A model generated the notes under the pieces. That model made no database searches. It saw nothing but the letters and a program-made list of their open reading frames with translations, and was not told the DNA's origin. 33,055 nucleotides of DNA. Origin: Pelagophyceae sp. CCMP2097. Lineage: Eukaryota > Sar > Pelagophyceae. Each line of letters opens with the position of its first letter. The first letter of the stretch is position 1. The position numbers and the translations under genes are program-made. The stretch spans positions 305,276 to 338,330 of the forward strand of contig MU657171.1 in NCBI GenBank assembly GCA_026770575.1, read 5' to 3'. Shown piece after piece: positions 7,983-17,826 of this stretch.

Positions 7983-10893
7983 ATGGTCAAGAAGGGCGGC
8001 GGGTTCCAGAACATGGGGCTGTCGCCCCCGCTGCTCAAGGGCGTGCTCACCATGGGCTACAAGCAGCCGACGCCGGTGCAGCGGCAGGTGCTCCCTGAAG
8101 CGTAATCGCCCAAGGCGCGCGGCGTCCTCTGCGGCAAAGGCCCTCTGCGGCGAAGCCCCTCTGCGAGGCCCCGGCCAGAGACGAACCCTCCGAGGGCCGA
8201 GATGCGAGCCTCTGATGTGATGTGCGGTCGCGAGGCGTATGACGCGTGCTTCCAGGCTCGCGGGCAAGGACGTCGCTTGCATGGCGCGCACGGGGTCGGG
8301 CAAGACGGCGGCGTTCTTGATCCCGATGCTGGAGAACATCATGGCGAAGCACGTCATCTCGGGCGACGTCGTGGCCATCGTGCTCTCGCCGACGCGCGAG
8401 CTGGCGCTGCAGACGTTCAAGTTCTCGCAGCGCATGGCCAAGTTCGCCCCGACTAGAATCGTCCAGGCCTCGCTCGTCGGCGGCGAGTCCGTGGAGGAGC
8501 AGTTCAACACGCTGGCGAAGCGCCCGGCGGCGATTATCGCCACGCCGGGCCGCCTCGCGCATCTGTTGGAAGAGGTGCCAAAGTCACTGCTGACGCTGGC
8601 GCACGCGCGCATGGCAGTCTTCGACGAAGCGGACAGGCTCTTCGAGATGGGGTTCGCGGAGCAGCTGCGGTCGCTGCTGCACGCCATGGCTTCCGAGCGG
8701 CAGACGCTGCTGTTTTCGGCGACGATGCCGCGCGCGTTGGCGCAATTCGCGCGCGCGGGCCTGCGCGACAACTGCGAGATTATCCGCCTGGAGTCCGAGG
8801 CCAAGCTGTCGGATACGCTGAGGCTGGCATTCTTTGTGACGCGGTCCAACGAGAAACCCGCCGCGCTGTGCGCCGTGCTGCGCAAGGTCCTCGACGACCC
8901 AAAGGAGATGACCATCATCTTCGTCGCGACGCGGCACCATTGCGAGCTGCTCCTCGCCATCGCTGAGGCGACGTTCCCGGAAAGGAAGGCGACGTGCATC
9001 TACGGCGCCATGGACCAAGAGGCGCGCACGAAGAACCTGCACGCCTTCCGCACGGGCGCGACGCCTCTGCTCATCGTGACGGACGTGGCCGCGCGCGGCT
9101 TGGACGTGCCCATGGTCGACCACGTCGTAAACTACTCGTTCCCCTCCGCGGCCAGACTCTTCGTCCACCGCGCCGGCCGCGCGGCGCGCCAGGGCCGGCC
9201 GGGCGTGGCCATTTCGTTGGTCGAGCCAGACGAGTTGGCCTACATGATCGAGTTGCACGACCTCGTGGGCAAGGTGGCGGCGGACCCGTCGACGTCGGAG
9301 CGGCGGTTTTACACGCGCAAGACGGGGTGGACGATGGCGGACGTGCATTATGGCAGAGTGCCGCAGGCGGCGCTGGACATGGAGATTGACAATCTGGCGG
9401 CGGCGGCGGTGACGGACGACGGCACGATCCGCAACATGACTCGAGTTTGCGAAAACGCCATGCAGGCTTACCGCCGCACGCGGCCGCAGCCGCACAAGAC
9501 GGCCATCAAGCGCGCCAAGGAGCTGCCTTTGGGCCTGCCGCACCCGCTCTTCGTCTCGGCGGACTCAGACGCGGCCCAAGAGCTGCAGAAGAACGCCGAT
9601 CTTTCGGAGGCCCAGGCGCTGCGCGACCGGCTCCACGCGTACCGGCCGCCGTCGAACATTTTGGAATTCGCGACGGCGGCTGGAAAGAATGGCTTTGAGG
9701 CCGCGGGGGCCATGTCCAGAGCCGTGCGCGGCTTCAAGCGAAAGGCCGACTTCGCCGCCGCCATGGCCGAGATCCCCACGCTGCCCGCGCCCGAGGAGAA
9801 CGACGCCTCGGACGATGAAGACGAAGACGAAGACTCGCCGGCGGCGTTTACGGCGTCCTCCCGCAACGTCGTGCTCGGCCTCTTCGGCGACCCGTCCGCC
9901 GAAGAGGCGCCGGCCGTCGACCGCAAGAGGTTGTCCAAGGCGGACCGCAAGCGGCAGAAGACTGGCGCGGCGGCGGCGCCGGTGGAACCCAAGGACGAGG
10001 CCAAGGACGCTGTCACTTTTAAAGACTCGACTCACTATATCGAATACAACGCCACAAACTTCGGCGAGATGGAGGAGGTCCTCGGCCACCGGCGCGACCG
10101 CGGCGACGACGCCGTCGGCAACGCGTCGGCGCGGCTGGAGGCGGCGATGCTGGACGTTACGCCCGACGAAGCTCTAGAAATGGCCAAGAAGAAGCGCATG
10201 TTCAAGTGGGACGCGCGCAAGCGCAAGTACGTCCAGCAGACGGTGGCCGAGCTGACGGACAAGGCGCGGGGCAACCGCAAGATCCGCACCGAGTCTGGAA
10301 AAATGGTGAATAAAGACGACGCCACATCCACGGCGGGCGACATGTACCGCAAGTGGGCCGAGCGCACCAAGCGCCCGGCGGGCGACATGGACGCCGGCGA
10401 GGCCGACGACGGCGGCGTGGAGGTCCAGGGCAAGGAGAAGAAGGCGGACTACCGCGCGCGCAAGACGTTCGGCGCGCCGCCGAAGAAGAAGCGAAAGGTC
10501 CGCGCCCCCGGCGACGCTTCCGCAAAGGGCGCCAAGCCCGCCGCCGCGCGCGACGAGGTCAAGACGCCCGAGCAGATTGCCAAGGCACGGGCGGCCGCGG
10601 CCAACATGAAGCTCAAGAACATGCCCAAAGACAAACGACGAGTCCTCACCGCAAAGCTCAACCGCGGCGACGACGACGACCGCGGCAGCAAGGGCGGCAA
10701 GGGCAAGGGCTCCAGCAAGGGCGGCGCCAAGGGCGGCTCCAAGGGCGGCGGCGGCGGCGCGAAAAAGGGCGCCGGCGGCCGGGGCGGCGGCGGAAAATCC
10801 GGCGGCGGCAAGTCCGGCGGCGGCCGAGGGGGCGGCAAGGGCGGCCGCGGCGGCGGCAAGGGCGGCCGAGGGGGTGGCAAAAAGGGCAAGTGA
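7983..10893 (+). CDS. DDX54: DEAD-box RNA helicase, DDX54/Dbp10 type, 918 aa
   Basis: This nucleolar-type ATP-dependent RNA helicase would act in 60S ribosome assembly. Exon 1 (7983-8101) encodes the Q motif (F-Q-N-M-G-L ... P-T-P-V-Q); the 154-nt intron 8102-8255 (GTAATC...CAG) interrupts motif Q/I, and splicing gives V-L-P-E-A-L-A-G-K-D. Motif I is T-G-S-G-K-T (Lys56). P-T-R-E-L, T-P-G-R, D-E-A-D (from Asp163), S-A-T, A-R-G-L-D and H-R-A-G-R-A-A-R follow in order. The C-terminal half has the Dbp10-specific region (a K-D-S-T-H-Y-I-E-Y strand and an F-K-W-D-x-R-K-R-K-Y-V motif), basic nuclear-localisation stretches (P-K-K-K-R-K-V) and a Gly/Lys/Arg tail. The N-terminus is shorter than in animals, starting right before the Q motif. 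It converges with VPS37A, 56 bp apart. Confidence 0.93.
10656..10890 (+). repeat. GGK/GGR-coding low-complexity tail of the DDX54 gene
   Basis: The 3' end of the helicase gene is a run of GGCGGC-AAG and GGCGGC-CGC units coding Gly-Gly-Lys and Gly-Gly-Arg. RGG-like tails bind RNA nonspecifically in other helicases; here Lys is at least as common as Arg. The array is imperfect, consistent with slippage expansion. Confidence 0.75.
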
Positions 10894-10949
10894 GTGGCGC
10901 ACGAACATGTATAAATTCTACTTAAATTTGATTCCATGTACGCGGCCGC

Positions 10950-12129
10950 TCAACACCCGTTTGGGCATGCGGCGAGCTGTTGCGCGAGGATGGTGTGCTC
11001 GTGGAATCGTACGCGGGCGTTGAAGTACTCGTGGCCATAAGCTGCAAACGTCTTCTCCCCCGCGAGGATGGCCGCGAGCTCGGCCTCCGCCGTCGCGTCC
11101 GCGCGCAGCGCAGAGGCGCGCGTCGCCTCGAGGGCGCCGCCGCCGGCCGTCTCGTACGCCGCCGCCGCCGCGAGGCGCGCCGCGTGCAAGTCGACGGCGT
11201 CGCGAAGTTGCAGTTGCATCGCGAGCGCCTCCGCGTGCGCCTGAGGGCGCGGGTCAAGGTCCGCCGGGGCTCTCGGGAACGCACGCGGTCGATCTTCTCC
11301 GCCGTCTCGACGACGTGCTGCGCAACTTTCGCGTTGGACTCTGCGAGGTCGCGCCGCACGTCGGCGACGCCGCGCACGGGGCCGAGCGACTCGAAGAGCG
11401 CGGCCATGGAGTCCTCGTCTTGGAGGAGGGCCTCGAGGTCGGTCTCGCTCAGGCCGTCGACCTCGGTAAAGTGCGACGGGACGGCCGGCAGCTCGGTGCG
11501 GAACGAGTCCGGCCGCCGCAGCTCGTCCCGCGCCGCCGCGTCGCCTGGGTGCGCTTCCTGCGGCGCGTCCGGTGCGGCGAGCATTTCGACGACGAGTTCG
11601 ACGAGGTGGACGAGCGAGCTCTTGCTGGTCCACTTTTGGAGGTACGGCAGGCCGGCAACGTGGTTGTAGCGGTCGACGAGCGGATGCTCCGTCTTCTGCA
11701 TGAGCTGCACCACGGGCTTGTCTGCGGGGAACCGCGGCGGCAGGAAGACGCGCATGCGGCTGCCGGCGCCGAAGCTGCGCAAGCGCGGCGTCCGGCGCTC
11801 GGGCGGCCGGCGTGATCGGACGCCCGGTGCAGCCATCGGCGCCCGGTGCGCTCGCTTCGGCGCCTCCATCGGCGCCCATGCGATCGCTCGGCGCAGCCAT
11901 CGGCGCCCGTGCGATATCTCGGTTCGGCGCATCCCGTGCAATCAGGGAACGAAGGACGCACCTCACGTCGAGCAGCGAGTCGTCGTCCGCCGCGACGATG
12001 GCCAATGGGAACTAAGGAGCGTCTGATAAAAGCAAGCTTTGTCGAAGCGCCCGATGCCCGACGCACGCGTTCCTTGACTGCTGCGAGGTGGGCCTGTTTC
12101 TCATTGCCCCGCCCGAAAAAATGAAACAT
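10950..12129 (-). CDS. VPS37A: VPS37A-like ESCRT-I subunit, 292 aa, four exons
   Basis: The protein has an N-terminal UEV-like domain and a C-terminal Mod(r) domain, the layout of VPS37A, an ESCRT-I subunit that sorts ubiquitinated cargo at endosomes with TSG101 and VPS28. Start is at 12129 (M-F-H-F-F-G). UEV hallmarks are L-P-P-R-F-P-A-D-K-P followed by H-P-L-V-D and L-Q-K-W-T-S-K-S-S-L. Mod(r) begins near residue 140 (L-S-E-T-D-L-E-A-L-L) and continues to the C-terminus with a long helical stretch. Exons are 12067-12129, 11962-12011, 11285-11759 and 10950-11240. The introns are 12012-12066, 11760-11961 and 11241-11284, all with GTGCGT donors, and all junctions keep phase, so the model is strong. 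No catalytic Cys is expected or seen in the UEV part. The gene is divergent from the FAD4-like gene. Confidence 0.88.
11780..11950. repeat. Repeats within VPS37A intron 2
   Basis: The unusually long 202-nt intron contains several imperfect copies of a CCATCGGCGCCC-type motif spaced about 17-35 bp apart. Removing the repeated copies would bring the intron closer to the 43-77 nt usual in this window, so the length comes from local duplication. Confidence 0.6.
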
Positions 12130-12319
12130 GCTCAGGGCTGGCCCGCGCCGCGCGGGAGCGAGCGCGGCGGAGAGGCCGCACGGCGCCTCGGACGGGTCCA
12201 CGCTCGTCGGACCCTCGACGCCGTCCGCGTCCGAAAACACAAGACACTGGCACTGGCACAACAACAGATATCGCTAAATCGGCCGAAACGGGTTTTGCGC
12301 GCCTGATCAAGGGCTGACG
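12130..12319. promoter_or_regulatory. Divergent promoter, VPS37A / FAD4-like desaturase
   Basis: This 190-bp gap holds both promoters. The half near the desaturase gene is less GC-rich (CACAACAACAGATATCGCTAAAT), the other half is GC-rich. No named box is recognisable. Confidence 0.45.
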
Positions 12320-13354
12320 ATGTGGGTCCGCGTGGCCGTCCTCGCCAGGCTGGCGAGCGGCCTGTCGGCCCCGCGATCTTTGGCGTCGCCGCTCGTCGCG
12401 GACAAGCCGGCGGTCCTGACGGCTTCTTTCGCGGGCGGGGCTCCTTTGCCGGGCCTTGCCGACGCCGCCGTCGACGTCGCGGCGGCGCCGGGCGGCGAGC
12501 GACGAGCGCCCAAGGCGTGGCGGCCGGCGGCGCCGGTGCTAACGCTGCCGGGCGACACTTTGGAGACGCGGCCGCCGCACGTGGCGCTCCTCGCGGGCTG
12601 CACGGTCGTCGCGGCCGCGGGCGCCGCGCGCGCGGCGTCGCGTTTGGGCGCGCCGACGGCCGTGGCCGCCGTCGCCGCGGGCGTCGGCCTGGCCGACCTC
12701 TTCTCCGGCGTGTTCCACTGGGCCACGGACAACTACGGCGGCATCGACACGCCCATCTTCGGACAGGCCTGCGCCGCGCGCGACCCGGCGCCCGCGAACC
12801 GACCCGGCCCGCGGACCCCCGCCCCCGCGAGGCCCGACGCCCGGCGCGTAGGTTCCAGGGCCACCACCTGGCGCCGTGGACGATTACGTACCGGTCGACG
12901 TCGAACAACGTTCACAAAATCGCCAAAGCCGCGACGCCGGCCATCGCCGCCGTGAGTCGTCTGGTTCTCCGTGTACGCTTGATTCGCGGATTAGGCTGCG
13001 ATGCTCGCGCCGCCGGCGCTGGGGCTTTCGCTCGTGGTCATGTTCTACGGGCAAGTCCTCGCGCAAGAGTTCCACAAGTGGTCCCACTTCCCGCCATCCG
13101 AGCAGCCTCCACTGATGCGGCGGCTGCAGCGGTGGGGCCTCGCCCTCTCGACGGCGGAGCACGGCCGCCACCACACGCAGCCGTACCACGCGCACTACTG
13201 CATCTTCAACGGCATGCTCAACCAGGCCCTCGACAAATCCAACTTCTGGCGCAGGCTCGAGGCCTGCGTTTTCCGCTTCAACGGCGCCGAGCCAAACTGC
13301 TGGCTCGACGGCGAAAAGGGCGCAAACGTGCGGAGGCTCGCGCTGAGCTTGTGA
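12320..13354 (+). CDS. FAD4-like lipid desaturase (Kua/PEDS family), 305 aa, three exons
   Basis: The lipid desaturase domain (PF10520-type) is shared by plastid FAD4, which makes trans-delta3 16:1 on phosphatidylglycerol, and plasmanylethanolamine desaturase. Histidine clusters appear in order: F-H-W-A-T-D-N-Y-G, F-Q-G-H-H-x-x-P-W-T-I-T, E-F-H-K-W-S-H and E-H-G-R-H-H. The Q-G-H-H/P-W-T-I-T form favours the FAD4 branch, while I/F-H-K-W-S-H is also PEDS-like. The first ~20 residues look like a signal sequence followed by S-A-P-R, compatible with complex-plastid targeting. Exons are 12320-12777, 12852-12951 and 12995-13354. The first intron is GC-AG (GCGCGC...TAG); no GT occurs in the usable interval, and the splice gives exactly the FAD4 spacing between F-G and F-Q-G-H-H. 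The second intron is 43 nt with GTGAGT. Confidence 0.82.
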
Positions 13355-13611
13355 CCCTTCTTCGACCTTCCCGGGGCATCGAGCCGCGTTGCCTATAGTA
13401 ATCTTGCCTGCCCGCCGATCCAATATGCCTTTCTATAGACTGGGCCTCGACCCGCGGCGCCAGATGCACCCCAGACTACCCTCCCGCGCCTAGGTCGGAA
13501 TGGCGACCCGCGGAACGGCACGCTGATGTGTTCTTCGGATCGAGTTCCCGACTGCCACTGCGGCCAACCGCGTCATTTTCCCTTGCCAGCGGCGGCGTCG
13601 TCGGGCGTTCG
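13355..13611. other. Intergenic, desaturase to patatin-like gene
   Basis: No gene is supported in these 257 bp. An upstream in-frame ATG at 13528 could extend the patatin-like protein by 28 residues, but it would bury the signal sequence, so it was not preferred. Confidence 0.5.
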
Positions 13612-15263
13612 ATGGCCGCGATGCGGCGGCTCTGCGTTTTGGTGTTGCTCGTGGACTGCACGGGCGGGCTGAGCCCGCCGCAGTCGAAGACGCTGAACCT
13701 GCCAAAGCTGCAGTTGCCGCGAGACGCCCTGGGCTTCAAGGATGCGCTGCGCTTCGACGCAGCCGTAGAGAGCTTCTGGGCCGCCGTCGGCCCCGTGGCA
13801 GCCCTCGGCGGCGACCTCTGGGGGCCGTCGGGCGCCGACGTGCTCGCGGCGCGCGTGGCCGCGGCGCGCGAGCCCGCGGCGCGCGCCGCGCGCCGCCGCG
13901 AGGAGCGCGCGGTGGCGGCGAAGCGCGTCGAGCTGAGCCTGACGTGGGTCACGGCGGTGCTGCTGGGCTGGCGCCTGCGCATGCCGCTCTGCGTGCGCCT
14001 CTCTTTGCGGCTCCTCCAGCTCGCGGCGCCCGTCTTCCTCGTCTTGCGCATAGCGCGGCTCCGCGCGACGGCGCACAAGAGGACCTTTGGCGGCGTCAGC
14101 CTCTACCTCCGCGGCACGGCGTCGGCGACGGCGCGCGCGACGGCCATTGCAGACGAGATCATCGCCGCGCGCCGCGCCGTCGTGGATAAGCGCCTGCGGC
14201 GGCGGCTCCGTTGGGGCACCGCCATGCTCCCCGCCGTCGACGTCGCCTTCTGGCAGCCGCCGCTCCGCGTCCTCTGCCTCGACGGCGGCGGCACCAAGGG
14301 CCGCAACCTCCTCGTCACCGTCCGCGAGCTCGAGCGCAGGACGGGCCGGCCCGTGGCCGATCTCTTCGACGTCGTCTGCGGGACGAGCATCGGCGGCTGC
14401 GGCGCGCTGTTCATGGCCAGCTTCGGCAGCGAGAGCTCGGGCAAGGCCGCTGCCGCGTTTGAAGCGTCAGTCGCACCTGTGATGCCCCGAGCGCGTCGGT
14501 GTATACGGCGCCCCCCCGTAGGCTGCAGCTGCGGTGCTTCGCCAAGAGCTCCAAGACGCGGTTCCTGCTCGAGGGCCACCGCTGCGAGGACGAGCGCGTG
14601 GCGCTGGTGCAGGAGCTGCTCGGCGGCGCGGACGTGGCGCTGACAGACGTCGTGGCGCCGTCGCGGTTCTGGAGCAAGGCGCCGCCGCGCGCCTTCGCCG
14701 TGGCGGCGCGGCCCAACCCGTCGACGGGCCGGCCGGAGCCGTACCTCTTCCGGACGTACGCCGTCGACGCCGCCGCCGCGGCCATGCCGCCGCTGCCGGG
14801 CACTTCGGATTCGACGATCACGGCTGCGATTGCGGCCACGTCGGCGGCGCCGACGTACTTCGCCGCGTCGCTGGCCCCGACGGCCGACGGCGGGACGCAG
14901 GTCCTCGCGGACGGCGGCTGTGCTTTTAACAACCCAACGCTCCTGGCTCTCCACGAGATCAGCGCCGTCTGGCCGCACCGCCGCGTCGGCGTCGTCGTCT
15001 CCCTCGGCTGCGGCCACGTCACCGGCGCGCCGCCGCGCGGCGCCGCCAGGCGCGAGGAGGCCATCACCGACGCGCAGGCGAGGCGCGTCTGCGACGCCGC
15101 GCTCCCGGACACGCTCTACGCCCGCCTCTGCCCGCCCCTCGACGTCGCGCTCAAGCCAAACGAGCACCGCGAAGACTTACTCGCCAGCATGGAACGGCGC
15201 ACGCAGGCCTGGCTCGACGGCGAGGCCAGGCAGGCCCTCGACGACGTCATCGCGCGCTTGTGA
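13612..15263 (+). CDS. Patatin-like phospholipase, 531 aa, two exons
   Basis: This is a Ser-Asp dyad acyl hydrolase, family iPLA2/patatin, likely releasing fatty acids from membrane or storage lipids. The oxyanion motif is D-G-G-G-T-K-G (14281 on), the nucleophile elbow is G-T-S-I-G-G with Ser259 (codon 14386-14388), and the catalytic Asp is in A-D-G-G (Asp415, codon 14910-14912). F-R-T-Y and a T-S-A-A-P-T-Y-F segment are also typical. The start chosen gives a hydrophobic signal-like N-terminus (M-R-R-L-C-V-L-V-L-L). A second hydrophobic stretch at about 110-150 could anchor it to membrane. The intron at 14466-14521 (GTCAGT...TAG, C-rich tract before the acceptor) is needed to join the two halves in phase. 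No ankyrin repeats are present. Confidence 0.87.
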
Positions 15264-15586
15264 CGACGCGAGGCGGCGCGCGCCTAATTTTAGCCCAATG
15301 GATCACTGAGGATCGTGTCGCGGGAGCCCCGTCGTATGGACGCGCCACAGTCAATCGCGGTGGGGTCCCCGTCAACCCCCGACTAGGAATTCCTACTCAA
15401 GTAGATTGTCTCGACTCTCGGAAAGGACCCTTCTCTGATAGATTTGATCTAAACAAGCAAGACCCTTCTCTGAAAAACTTGAGCTCGGCCGCTGCATTGA
15501 GCTCCCGGAGGACCGCGGCCCGCCAGCCGCCCGCGCGCCGGCGCCGGCGCGCCTCCGGGCTGCCCTCGGCCTCGAGCGCGGGCACG
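15264..15586. other. Intergenic with repeated CCCTTCTCTGA motif
   Basis: There is no gene here. It contains GACCCTTCTCTGA twice (about 15426 and 15461) with GATTTGATC between, and the palindrome AGGAATTCCT near 15387. A similar CCCTTCTCTGAAAA and GATTTGATT pair lies before the kinase gene at 3355-3400. It may be a promoter-associated element or a degraded repeat. Confidence 0.45.
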
Positions 15587-17682
15587 ATGAATCGGACGTC
15601 TCGGAAGTACAGCGCCGTCGAGTCGATCCAGCAGGACCGCGAGGAGAAACTGCGCCAGCTCGCGGAGAAGCACAAGCTTCGCGCCGCCGACCTCTCGGCG
15701 CAGAACGACGCCCTCTCCGCCGACTTGCAAGCCCAGCGCGACGACGCGCAAGCCTCGAAGCGCCGCGAAAACGATGCGCTGCGGACCCGCGACGAGACGC
15801 AGACGCGTGCGTCCGCCGCGAGGCTCGACGCACGAGTGTATATATACACTGCCAGACACTGCCAGTGGGACCCGATAACGTAGGCCTCGACGGCGCGGCG
15901 GCGGCGCACCGGGACCACCTGGCTGCAGAGGCGAAGCGGTACCAGGCGCTGCAGGCCCGGCACGGCGCCGTCGAGGCCGCGCTCAAGGCGGCGGCCCACG
16001 ACAGAGAGGCGGCCGCGGCGCGCGCGCTCGACGAGGCCTCGAAGCGCGCCGGCGACGACCTGGCTGCGGCCGCGGCAGAGAATAGCAGCCTCACGACCCG
16101 CATCGAAGAGCTGCAGCTCGCCGCTTCGACGGCGGCCCGGCTGCGAGGCACGCAAACGCAGGCGCACTACGACGCCCTCGAGGGCGCGGCGGTATCGGCG
16201 CGGCGCTCTTTAGAAGAGCTGCGCGGCGAGCTGCTGGCCAAGTGCGATGCGGCGGACGACCGCGCCGACGGCCTGCAGGCGCACCTTGACGCGCAGTTGT
16301 CGGAAGTGGCCTACTACAACGAGGAAATCGACGCGGCGCGGGTGCGCGAAGCGGCGCTGGAGCGCGGAAACGCATCCGCCGAGGCTCGCGCGGTGGCGGC
16401 CGAGGCGCGGTGCACATCGCTCGAGGCGCGCTTGAACGACGCCGCGTCGTCGAGCGGCGCGCTGGAAAAGTCGCTGGCCGAGGAGAACCGCCGGTACGAT
16501 GCGGAGAACGCGCGGCTGGCGGGAAAGCTGGTCGAGGACCGCTTGAAATCCGAGGCGCAGACGTCGGACCAGTCGCGCGAGGCGCAAGAAGCTGCGTCGC
16601 GCCTGACTGCGCAGTTTACCGACGAAAAGTCGCAGCTCGAGGCGCACTTCGCAGCCGAGCGCTCGAGGCTGCAGGCTCGGGCGCACGCGGCGCAGATGCA
16701 CCTCGCTGTCGCCCAGGCAACGCTTGGCACGCGCGTCGCGGCCCTCGAGGCCGCCAACGCCGCGTCCGTCGAGGCGTGCGATTCTGCGCGCGCTTCGAAT
16801 GTGGAGCAGCGGCGCGCGACGGACGAGGCGCTGCGGCAGCGCAACGCGGCGGTTGCCGAGGCCGCCGCGCACGCCGCCGCGGCGACGCGGCTCCGGGGCG
16901 AGCTCGGCGTCCGCCGCGTCCGCCTCGTACTCGAGCAGAAGCGCCTCGAGACCGAGCGCAATCACCAGGCCACCACGGCCGAGTCGGCGGCCCGCGCGGA
17001 CGACGCCCGGGCTTATCACCAAAGCCAGCAGCACGGCCGCGAGGTCGCCGACTTGCGGAGGAAACTGGACGCGCAAGCCTCGCAAGGCCGCGCGGCGACA
17101 GAGGCGGTGAAACGCCTCGAGGATCGGCGGCAAATCGAGGAGGGCCGGCGGCAGACGATCGAGGCGGCGCAGGCCCGCGCCGCGCAGCAGTCGTCGACGA
17201 CGCACGAGGCTGTGACGGCAGCGCTCCGCTCGCGCACCGCTGCGGCGGCGCACCGGGCCACGTTCGCGCTGGCAAAGGCGCAGACTGCTACGCTCGCAAC
17301 GCTCGACGTCGCGGCGACGCTGGAGCGCGTCGGCGTGAAAGTGCTCGTGCCCTGCGGCCTTTGCGACGACGCCGAGGCCTTTGTCCTCACCGCTGCGGCC
17401 TTTCGAACAAAAGCCGGCGAGGAGACGCCCCACGCAGCCGTCGCGCGCGCCTGCCGCAGCCTCGCCCGCGCCGTCGCCGACGACGACGTCGAGCGCGCGC
17501 TCCGGCTCATGACGCGCTCCGCGGCCGAGTTCCGCGCCTCCGTCGAGGCGGGCGAGGCGCTCCACCACGCCGGGGCGAGGCCGCCCTCGGAAGCGACGGC
17601 GTCTGACGGCCCGCCGCCCGATCCTGTGTTGTTCGAAAATGTTCCCGCGCCGGCGGCTGTGCCGAGTGGGGTCATCAAATAA
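15587..17682 (+). CDS. Long coiled-coil protein, 672 aa, two exons
   Basis: Nearly the whole protein is Ala/Glu/Arg/Leu-rich heptad sequence (about residues 10-470), predicted to form an extended dimeric coiled coil. A C-terminal segment after about residue 470 is globular-looking and contains P-C-G-L-C. The N-terminus (M-N-R-T-S-R-K-Y) is short and basic. I cannot name the family with confidence; the pattern resembles ciliary or basal-body coiled-coil proteins, but this is only resemblance. The intron at 15807-15883 has a GTGCGT donor and TAG acceptor and keeps phase; an alternative acceptor at 15865 would also be in phase and add six residues. The stop codon overlaps an AATAAA-like sequence (about 17677). 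The gene converges with the giant gene, 144 bp apart. Confidence 0.72.
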
Positions 17683-17826
17683 ATGTGTTGTTGTGCTACA
17701 AGCGCACGCGGGCGGCGTTGAACGTGGAATCGAGAGTTTCCTCGAGCAACGAGGGCCGAGTACCCGGGGACCGCGTCGTCGAATCACAATTTAGTTACAT
17801 GCACAATCACAATGGTATCACATAGG

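Noticed and set aside
8102..8255. Treating the helicase as starting at 8239 without the first exon
   Set aside because: That start would lack the Q motif; exon 1 at 7983-8101 supplies it in phase.
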